DNA from: an uncultured Dorea sp.
Lineage (GTDB): Bacteria > Bacillota > Clostridia > Lachnospirales > Lachnospiraceae
Assembly: GCA_900550865.1 (NCBI GenBank)
Contig: URTM01000008.1
Coordinates: 21,503 to 85,502, forward strand
Reading direction: 5' to 3'
DNA: 64,000 nucleotides
In this document: positions 55,002-62,230 of the stretch, one piece after another
Layout: the number at the start of each line of letters is the position of its first letter
Position numbering within the stretch: position 1 is the first letter of the stretch
The notes under the pieces: model-generated
Databases searched by the model: none
What the model was told of the DNA's origin: nothing
The model's input: the letters and a program-made list of their open reading frames with translations, nothing else
Position numbers and translations under genes: made by a program

Positions 55002-57089
55002 TTAAATATTTTCACACTTCTCCATGTATTCTTCTACAACTATCATGAGTTCCTTCCGCTCCTGTAACTTCTTACATTCTACCAGTCCTTCCAGCTTACC
55101 CTTTAAGCTTTTTATCAGTCGGACATTATTCCGCTGATACCCTGTGGCACTCGTATATACATACATGATCTGCGCCGGAAGTTCTCCAATGATCTCTTCT
55201 ATGATCTCTTCTGTGATTTCTTCTTTTCCGTCTTCCTCAGCCCGGTCCGTCTTCCCACTGTACATATCCAAAAGAAGGATTTCATTTCCCATCACTCTTT
55301 CTATCATATCTTCCGGGAACCGGTGATCCTCAAGCAGCAGGCACTGTTCTAATGTCCTGCCCTGACATAACTCTTCCCATGCTTCTTTATAATAGTGATA
55401 ACCTTCAAGCGGGTCACCAAGATGATATGCATCAGACATTAATGTCTGATAACTTCTGACAACCGCACCGGCAGTGCAGTGTCTTTTCTTATATTCCATC
55501 GCTAAAAGGTGCCACTTCCTGGCCTCATCGTAGTCTTTCAAGCGGAAAAAAAATGCGCCTGTATTACTCAATACTCTTCCATACAGGTCATTTAGCTGAA
55601 TGTCCCTTGCTTCTTCCGGGATTTTTTCCACTTCTTTCCTTGCTTCCAGAATGTAATTTAAGATCTTTTTATTCTTTTCTTCATTCCCTGCCTTGATATC
55701 CCATTTTATCGAATAATAAATGAAATTCATCCGTTCTGCTCTTTCATAAATGCTGAACGTCTCTCCCACTCTGGATAAACAGCCCTTTGCAATCCATCCA
55801 ATCTCCGCGGCCTCTTTTCCCTCACCCAGATCATCGTAAACACCGCTTAATTCCTGAACGAAATCCAAGGTTCTGAGCACGCATTTTTTATCCGGTTTCA
55901 TTCCACATCTGCGCAGTGTCTTTTCAAGACCTGCACGTTCCATCGAATAGAGAAAATCACCAAGATCCAGATACTTTGTACGCCTAGCCAGTTCTTTCTC
56001 TTTCTTTGTCTTTCTATACTCCAGTGCTTCTGACAGGGACACCAGAAACGTTTCAATCTTTTCACATTCTCCTTTATTTGCTTCTAAACGGAATCCTTTT
56101 ACTGCCCAGAAATCACGCAGTAATTCGTGCACAAATATATTTCTTTCATCTACTACACCAAGATTCATCTGTAGCATCTCATAGACCGTTTCAAAACTCG
56201 TATTCTCCGGTCTGTCTTCTCTTGTCTGATTGAAAGCCTCTCTTACTGTGTCATCCAGATGTTGTTCTTCTTCATAAAATCTGTTTTCCAGCAGTGCACT
56301 CTCCACCTGGAATGCAATATATGGCAGAACAGATTCCAGGAGATATCCCCGTACCTCTGCAGCATGATCTCCCATACCTTCCCGGTGCAGCTCTGTCTCC
56401 TGCTTAAAATAAAGCTCTAATAATTCGAACTTATTTGTAACAGCCAGTACAACCAACGGCTGTCTTTGATAAATCTTTTTAAAAAGCTTCAGGAACATTG
56501 GGTTCGATAATATCTTCATCAAATGCTGCGGCAGATCGTCCGTCTCCTGCATGTTCAGATACTTGCGGATATTTTTATCTGAAAATGGCTGGAATCTTAA
56601 TATCCGGAACATTTTTCTGAATGTTTCCGGCATGATATCCGCTCTTCTTGTCGAGATAACCACATGTACATTCGGATATTCCATGAGACATTTTATGTCT
56701 TTACAGAGATAGTCCATCCGTGTCTGTCCATTCACTTCCTGATTATTTAACTCATTCATTCCGTCCAGCAGGAATACATATTCCGTTGTATCTTTCGTAT
56801 GCCCGATCATTTCTATAATTGCTTTGTCCGTAACCTGACTGGAAAAATATTTCTTCAGGCAGGCAAACAAAATATTGGTGCTGTCTATGTAGTTCAGATC
56901 ATTCACCGGAATATAAACAGCCACCTGTTTTTTCCCCTGTGTCTTCCCGTCAGTATTTTTTCCCTTGCTCTCTGATGTTGATGTCAGGAATTTTGCAAGA
57001 TGTTTTAAAGAAGTACTTTTCCCAAATCCTCCGGAAGACTCTACCAGATAGTCTCCCGGCTTCGCAATATATTTTTTACATAAATTCAT
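55002..57089 (-). CDS. NACHT-like STAND NTPase with helical C-terminus
   Basis: 695 residues. The NTPase begins almost at the N-terminus: P-loop GGFGKST at 20-26, Walker B YVFLLDGMNEL at 104-114 (NACHT pattern) and sensor ISTRRADI at 145-152. A winged-helix-like part and TPR-like helices follow (KDYEARKWHLLAMEYKK near 520). There is no N-terminal effector domain, so any effector must be a separate protein, perhaps a neighbour. NACHT proteins in bacteria oligomerise on sensing infection or stress. A dedicated promoter precedes the gene. Confidence 0.82.
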   Translation of the reverse strand: MNLCKKYIAKPGDYLVESSGGFGKSTSLKHLAKFLTSTSESKGKNTDGKTQGKKQVAVYIPVNDLNYIDSTNILFACLKKYFSSQVTDKAIIEMIGHTKDTTEYVFLLDGMNELNNQEVNGQTRMDYLCKDIKCLMEYPNVHVVISTRRADIMPETFRKMFRILRFQPFSDKNIRKYLNMQETDDLPQHLMKILSNPMFLKLFKKIYQRQPLVVLAVTNKFELLELYFKQETELHREGMGDHAAEVRGYLLESVLPYIAFQVESALLENRFYEEEQHLDDTVREAFNQTREDRPENTSFETVYEMLQMNLGVVDERNIFVHELLRDFWAVKGFRLEANKGECEKIETFLVSLSEALEYRKTKKEKELARRTKYLDLGDFLYSMERAGLEKTLRRCGMKPDKKCVLRTLDFVQELSGVYDDLGEGKEAAEIGWIAKGCLSRVGETFSIYERAERMNFIYYSIKWDIKAGNEEKNKKILNYILEARKEVEKIPEEARDIQLNDLYGRVLSNTGAFFFRLKDYDEARKWHLLAMEYKKRHCTAGAVVRSYQTLMSDAYHLGDPLEGYHYYKEAWEELCQGRTLEQCLLLEDHRFPEDMIERVMGNEILLLDMYSGKTDRAEEDGKEEITEEIIEEIIGELPAQIMYVYTSATGYQRNNVRLIKSLKGKLEGLVECKKLQERKELMIVVEEYMEKCENI

Positions 57090-57146
57090 ATGGATGATCC
57101 CTTTCTGTTTGCATCTCTTTCCCCGTCTTTTTTAGTCTTTTTTCTA

Positions 57147-57176
57147 ATCATATAACGTACCGGATAGTAAATTCAA
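57147..57176 (-). promoter_or_regulatory. Internal promoter ahead of the NACHT-like gene
   Basis: TTGAAT (57176-57171) and TATGAT (57152-57147) are 18 nt apart on the minus strand, in the gap after the metallophosphoesterase. It would let the NACHT-unknown-kinase-phosphoesterase-LRR half be expressed on its own, also after the mobile-element insertion upstream. Confidence 0.6.
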
Positions 57177-57193
57177 GATGCATTTATTCTCTT

Positions 57194-57898
57194 CTAAAAT
57201 TCATGTATATTCTCATACATGATCTCCAGTTTCCTGACTTCTTTCTGTATGTGGTAATGGCCTGCATACCACTTCTCGTATTCTAATCTGTCTTCCAGGC
57301 TCTGCAGCCACTCCTCGGTAGATCTGTCTACTTTTCTTTGGTTGACCGATTCCAGAAATGCCTCTGTCGGAATGCAATGCAACGGAACTGTATGTGTTAA
57401 CACGTAATCCACTTTCCAACCTATAGAATCAAGCTTTTCTTCTACACGCTTTTTCGTCTCTTCCGAGGGTTGTTCATCCTTCCACCACAGAGGAGCGTGC
57501 GGATTCATCTGGATCCGGTAATCTCGGTCCGGGGAATATGCGCCACCTATTACAAGTGTCTTTTTCCTATTGATATCATAGATTTCACCATCCTTCGCAA
57601 ACAATAACTTGGGGTACTCCGGCTCGACATACACGATTCCTCCATTCCATTCTCTCTCCTCATATGTTGGAATGGATTCCGGTCTCATTTCGTGATTCCC
57701 ATGAATGCAAAAGAATGCACAGCCAAGCTTATTCAGGCTGGTTTTCAGTTTGTCGTCCTTCGGCCAGCCGTAATAATTAATACCCGCATCTCCTAACACA
57801 ATCACGCAGATGTCTTCCGGATTTTCTTCTATTGATGCCAGATAAGTATAAACACTTGCAAAGTGTCCATGCTTATCTCCGGTAACAAGGTAATTCAT
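57194..57898 (-). CDS. Metallophosphoesterase
   Basis: 234 residues from the ATG at 57898, with GGAGGAGG upstream; codons further up have no site. Calcineurin-like motifs are GDKHGH at 7-12, LGDAGINYYG, GNHEMRPE, THTVP and GHYH. It is a close relative of the product of 51350-52153 (shared LGDAG, GNHE and GHYHI patterns), so the array contains two paralogues. It overlaps the upstream small membrane protein gene by 26 nt. The substrate is unknown. Confidence 0.87.
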   Translation of the reverse strand: MNYLVTGDKHGHFASVYTYLASIEENPEDICVIVLGDAGINYYGWPKDDKLKTSLNKLGCAFFCIHGNHEMRPESIPTYEEREWNGGIVYVEPEYPKLLFAKDGEIYDINRKKTLVIGGAYSPDRDYRIQMNPHAPLWWKDEQPSEETKKRVEEKLDSIGWKVDYVLTHTVPLHCIPTEAFLESVNQRKVDRSTEEWLQSLEDRLEYEKWYAGHYHIQKEVRKLEIMYENIHEF

Positions 57899-58268
57899 AG
57901 ATTTCCTCCTCCCCTTCACTATCCTTCTCATATTCTTCTGTTTTTCGTTCTGCTTTTTCCTTTACCGGGTCTTCGAGTATAAATGCTTCCTGCTCCGGCC
58001 AGATCAGTCTACCCAGCAAAAGTACTGCTAATTGTTCGATCCATGTCAATAACAGAAATAAGCCCGCACAGATCACAATTGTACCTGCCAACCCGCTTAT
58101 GTTAAATGCATTTATGATTTTGCCGCACCGGTAAATCATATGCGCATTACCAGGTACTGCAGCAATACTATAACTTACAAAAAGCCAGAGAATTTCCTGT
58201 CTTCTGCACCAAGGCAGGACAGATATCAATACACACAGTATAATAAATAACGCAATCGTCCACCACAT
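57873..58268 (-). CDS. Small membrane protein
   Basis: 131 residues from the ATG at 58268, with AAGGAGG upstream; the frame is open 28 codons further without a site. Two or three hydrophobic segments (about 2-20, 29-45 and 55-85) are followed by a highly acidic cytoplasmic tail (EKAERKTEEYEKDSEGEEE). No family is recognised. The overlap with the metallophosphoesterase start suggests coupled synthesis, so the pair may form a membrane-bound phosphoesterase unit. Confidence 0.68.
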   Translation of the reverse strand: MWWTIALFIILCVLISVLPWCRRQEILWLFVSYSIAAVPGNAHMIYRCGKIINAFNISGLAGTIVICAGLFLLLTWIEQLAVLLLGRLIWPEQEAFILEDPVKEKAERKTEEYEKDSEGEEEIYELPCYRR

Positions 58269-58320
58269 TTTTCTTCCTCCTTCATGATAATGACGAGCCA
58301 GCCAATCAACAATTGTTACC

Positions 58321-58980
58321 CTATATAAATATAATGCAAAAGATGATAACAAGCAGGATCAGACTCTGCATAACCGCAATCACACAACATCCAGCCAACT
58401 GAACATAACCATTGATTCCTTTCTTTTCATCCATCAATGTTCTCCTCCTTGTTGAAGAACATGCCGTCTTCACCGTTTTCCAGCCAAGCTCACCTTCTCC
58501 TTCGTATCCTAACAGTTCCTGCAAGATACATCCTCCATGCATTTCACTGACTGGGAACAAATTGACACATGCCACAATTAATAAGAATCCTCCATACGTC
58601 ACACCGAATGATACTGACAGAATGTTTAATTCTGTAAGATAAAATCCGGCTGCTGCCAGTATGACCGTAACCTCTGCACTGATTGCATGCATCTGAATCC
58701 TTTTCCATAAACTTCTCTGCTGCATCTCTTCACAGGTGTATCTGACCGCTGCTTCACTCATACTTTCCAGGATCAAAGCGATAATCACTCCAATGATGTA
58801 AGCATAGATTCTAGTCTTTACCCCAAAATTTCCGGCAGCATATTCCATAACCCAGACAGTCAGCCATCTTCTGTCACAAATATACAGAGCAGCCGGAATT
58901 ACCGCCAGCAGTACTCCATAGTTCCATAAAGCACAAATGGTATAAAACATTCTTGATCCTGCTCCTGATTTTTCCTTCAT
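58321..58980 (-). CDS. Multi-pass membrane protein
   Basis: 219 residues with about five hydrophobic segments: residues 12-32, 54-72, 100-115, 120-140 and 195-218. The loop from about 145 to 190 is polar (ending STRRRTLMDEKKGING). A GGAGG site lies before the ATG. No family is recognised. With the following small membrane protein it forms the membrane part of the array. In conflict systems such proteins often are pore-forming or anchoring effectors, but nothing here proves that. Confidence 0.68.
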   Translation of the reverse strand: MKEKSGAGSRMFYTICALWNYGVLLAVIPAALYICDRRWLTVWVMEYAAGNFGVKTRIYAYIIGVIIALILESMSEAAVRYTCEEMQQRSLWKRIQMHAISAEVTVILAAAGFYLTELNILSVSFGVTYGGFLLIVACVNLFPVSEMHGGCILQELLGYEGEGELGWKTVKTACSSTRRRTLMDEKKGINGYVQLAGCCVIAVMQSLILLVIIFCIIFI

Positions 58981-58994
58981 TCTCTTCTTCCTCC

Positions 58995-60242
58995 TTATCC
59001 TGCCTCCAGATGAATGGATTTACCCCACGGTACTTCTTTCTCTGATCCGACGATCACCCACAATACCGGCACACCCATGGCTGCCTTCTTATCCGGATAC
59101 TCTGCAAATCCATCTGTTAAAATGATGATGCCGCCCGGAAGCTCCTGTGCCATATGTTCTCTCATATGGTCAAAGATGACCCGGAAGCTCGTTCCACCTC
59201 CACCTGTAAATTTCACGTCTCTGATTCCGGTCAACTCATCGAATTCCACCGGCTTCGTCACATCTACATCAAAGCTGCTGATCATGCCGGAAAAATGAGT
59301 AAACTGTTCTAACGCAGCCTGTATCTCCTGATAAATCACTGTAAGTGTCTGATCATCGATACTTCCTGATGTATCAACCAGAAACCACAACTTCTCTATA
59401 GTCTCTTCGTCAAGCACATGAAAAGACGGCAGAAGAAAATCCAGATCCTGAAAACGTCTGTCCGGTGGGGAAAATGTATAATCGTATCCATCTGCACAGA
59501 GTTTGATAAACTCTTCCAGTATCCTGCGCCAGTTCGTCTTCGAACGGTATTCCAGATTGATCTCCAGAAGTTCCCGTATTGCGTGGGGCGTGCCATACTC
59601 GTATGACGCGTCCTTTGCTGCTTTTGTTACATAATTCTTCCACTTGGCGCGTTCTAACTCACCGGCATCTCCTGATCCATCCTCCAGGCCCGGAATATAC
59701 GACCAGAAGTTGTGGTCATCTATCTGTCCAATGTTCTCCCCATAGACAGCAATCAACGTTTCGTGAAGCTGTAAGGGATCAGACCGGCCATCCTTTCCGG
59801 CATATTTATCCATTAACATGTGATAGATTTCCTCAGCTGAATACTGAAAGCCTTCCTCGCCACCCGGTGTAAAATGCATGACCGGCTGACCGTCTACCAG
59901 GAACTCTTTTTCTCCCATTGCCTTCAGAATATTTGAATTCACCACGATATCAGCTGCAATGTTATAGACCAGGTTGTCATACCCGTTGCTTCTCAGGCAG
60001 TGTTGCAAGGCATTATGAAGGACTTCGTGAAGTAGTACAAACTGTACTTCTTCATTGGTCCGTTTTGCAAGCCATGCCGGATCCCATATGATGCGTTTCA
60101 TATCCGTCCCTGCCGTACCGCAGTCTGCAAATGCAAAACGCACATGCATCAGAAGGCTCCCATAGAAAGGATATTCCACCTGAATATGCGTTCTGGCTGC
60201 GGTAAGCTTGCTCATTAGCATTCTTCTTTCATTACGCTCCAT
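58995..60242 (-). CDS. VWA-like / HExxH metallopeptidase-like protein (DUF2201 type)
   Basis: 415 residues. The N-terminal part holds a zinc-binding HEVLH at 72-76. The C-terminal part has a VWA-like domain with the MIDAS core FLVDTSGSID (about residue 290) and GGGGTSF later, then ILTDGFAE. Proteins of this type pair with MoxR ATPases, as here: the MoxR gene lies directly upstream. The pair is expected to remodel or activate a client complex. A conserved MIDAS means metal-dependent partner binding is likely. An AAGGTGG site precedes the ATG. Confidence 0.85.
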   Translation of the reverse strand: MERNERRMLMSKLTAARTHIQVEYPFYGSLLMHVRFAFADCGTAGTDMKRIIWDPAWLAKRTNEEVQFVLLHEVLHNALQHCLRSNGYDNLVYNIAADIVVNSNILKAMGEKEFLVDGQPVMHFTPGGEEGFQYSAEEIYHMLMDKYAGKDGRSDPLQLHETLIAVYGENIGQIDDHNFWSYIPGLEDGSGDAGELERAKWKNYVTKAAKDASYEYGTPHAIRELLEINLEYRSKTNWRRILEEFIKLCADGYDYTFSPPDRRFQDLDFLLPSFHVLDEETIEKLWFLVDTSGSIDDQTLTVIYQEIQAALEQFTHFSGMISSFDVDVTKPVEFDELTGIRDVKFTGGGGTSFRVIFDHMREHMAQELPGGIIILTDGFAEYPDKKAAMGVPVLWVIVGSEKEVPWGKSIHLEAG

Positions 60243-60284
60243 TTGTTACCACCTTCCCTCACTTATTACCTGTCAGAGCTCAGT

Positions 60285-61400
60285 CTACCAGGTCTCATTT
60301 TCCATCTGACGCAGCCATTCTTTGTATAATCTTACTTCTCCCATTTTCTCTTTGATCCCATCGGTCTTCTTAAGTGCTGAATAGAGACAGGTCTGATAGT
60401 CTTCCGGAAAATGTGCGGCATATACTGCTACATTATCCAGTTCCTCTTTCAAAAGTCTCTTATCTCTTTCTTTCTGTTCAGCAGCCACTACAATAGAACT
60501 GATCACCGCATACAATGCATCCGGTGTCTTCGGATAAGCTGTTTTTCTGCCGTGAAAAATGTCCTCTGTATCCGGAAGAGCATCCTGGCACTTGCACCAC
60601 TCCACAAATTCTGCCGCCTCACTGTTTCCGATGCATGCTGCGATCTCGGTATAAATCTCTTCTATCTTCGCATCTTTTAAGATCCACAGCAGATTCGATA
60701 CAAAACTCCATGAACGCGGGCTTGGAAATGCCATCTGCTCTGCCTCCAGTTCTTCTTTACAAAGCTTTCGTCTGTCAAAGCCAAGAAAGCCGACCACCCA
60801 TGGATGAATGTGGTGTCTCATTGCCCATTTCTTCCATGCCTCAAAATCGGGTTTTACTTCAAAGTGCAAGAGACGATTTCCTAATGCAAGCGGCATACGA
60901 AACGTAACAGAACGATCAATACTGCGGTTGCCTGCTCCCATGATCAGACAGTTCTCCGGAAGCTTATGTTCTCCGATCTGACGATCCAGAGTAAGCTGAT
61001 ATGCCGCTGCCTGCACCTGCAGCGGGGCACTTGAAAGTTCATCCAGGAACAACAGATTAATCACTTCAACAGATGGATCCAGATCCAGGATCTTCGGCTT
61101 GAGCCAGACGGTAAATGTTCTTTCGGTATCTGCTACCGGAACACCTCTTAAGTCAATCGGACTAAAGAGGGCCAGTCTTATATCTGTTACAATCACGGTT
61201 TTCCCGGTTGTCTGTTCCAGTTTGTCGGCAATCTGCTTGACTCCTTCTGACTTACCTACTCCCGGTGCGCCCCATAAAAACGGGGCGGGGGTCTCACGGA
61301 AGGAACGGTGTTCCTTCACAACTCCCGTATACAGACGGCTCATCTTTTCAATCACTTCTCCTATGCTTACCTGCGGGATATTACTTGTTCCATCGCTCAT
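60285..61400 (-). CDS. MoxR-type AAA+ ATPase
   Basis: 371 residues. Walker A is GAPGVGKS at 44-51, Walker B LLFLDEL at 116-122, and GAGNRS is followed by the arginine-finger region. The start overlaps the helicase stop by 4 nt (ATGA), showing operon structure and translational coupling. MoxR ATPases act with VWA proteins as chaperones in metal insertion or in conflict systems. Together with the VWA/HExxH protein, it forms the core of the upstream half of the array. Confidence 0.88.
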   Translation of the reverse strand: MSDGTSNIPQVSIGEVIEKMSRLYTGVVKEHRSFRETPAPFLWGAPGVGKSEGVKQIADKLEQTTGKTVIVTDIRLALFSPIDLRGVPVADTERTFTVWLKPKILDLDPSVEVINLLFLDELSSAPLQVQAAAYQLTLDRQIGEHKLPENCLIMGAGNRSIDRSVTFRMPLALGNRLLHFEVKPDFEAWKKWAMRHHIHPWVVGFLGFDRRKLCKEELEAEQMAFPSPRSWSFVSNLLWILKDAKIEEIYTEIAACIGNSEAAEFVEWCKCQDALPDTEDIFHGRKTAYPKTPDALYAVISSIVVAAEQKERDKRLLKEELDNVAVYAAHFPEDYQTCLYSALKKTDGIKEKMGEVRLYKEWLRQMENETW

Positions 61401-62230
61401 ACTGCTGTCCCCTCTTTCTCTAACATTTCATCGATCCTTGCGAGTTTCTGTTCTAATGCTTCCACTGTTTTGTCATATGGATTCCCTTTGGCTAATTCTT
61501 CTCTGGCATGTACAAGCTCGTCCTCCTTGGCCTGTAATGCCAGAAGAGCCTGTTCTCTTTCCTCTGCGAGATTTTCCAGTACATGATCCAGTCTCTGCGA
61601 ACAGCCCAGTGCTTTTGCATCCTTCATATTCACCTTGTATCTGCCAGAACTCTGCAGATAGACGAACGGTTTGTCTCTCTCCATATAATCCGGGAGGACT
61701 ACCTGAAATCCCTGATATATGTCAAATACACGCTCTTTATGGATCAGATTTCTTCTAATCTCTGCTAAAAGTTCTTCGCCAAATGCCATACGCTCTTCTC
61801 TTGGAATAACTTCCTTTTCATTCTGATAGCGTCTGATATCTTCCTCTATCTGTCTGATGCGTTCTTTTCTTGTCTCGATTTGTTCCGGTGCAGCCGCCTT
61901 TACTTCCTGCAGCTTCAATAACTCTTTTCTTCTTGCTCTCTGATTCATTCTGGTTCGTCCAAGTACATTGTGGACTTCTACCCGTCTTTTGATCATTGGA
62001 TTTCCCAATGCCAGTGCCTTGATCTCTCCGTATTCCAGTACGAGATTGGAGCAGTCTTCCTCTTCTCGTCTGAGTAAGGCAGAACCTTCCAGGAACTGGC
62101 TGATCGCAATCTGTTTCTTTTCAATTAACTGATAGAGGTATGCGTCAAAGCTTCCTTCTGTGATATAGCGGAAGATTTCTACTCTTTTGCACTGATTGCC
62201 CTGTCGCAGGATGCGTCCGTTGCGCTGCAC
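61397..62230 (-). pseudogene. C-terminal part of a large SNF2/DEAD-type helicase, cut by a mobile element
   Basis: The 277 residues visible begin at helicase motif VI, QRNGRILRQGN, followed by EIFRYITEGSFDAYLYQLIEKK, which belongs to the large SNF2-like helicase/methylase proteins of phages and conjugative elements. A charged coiled-coil tail follows. The GTG at 62230 is not a real start; everything N-terminal of motif VI is missing because a serine-recombinase element joins here. The rest of the gene should lie right of that element, beyond the window. It overlaps the MoxR start by 4 nt. Excision of the element would restore the gene. Confidence 0.8.

Noticed and set aside
61099..61758. 219-codon plus-strand frame
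   Set aside because: Antisense to the MoxR and helicase genes; proline/serine-rich composition typical of shadows.
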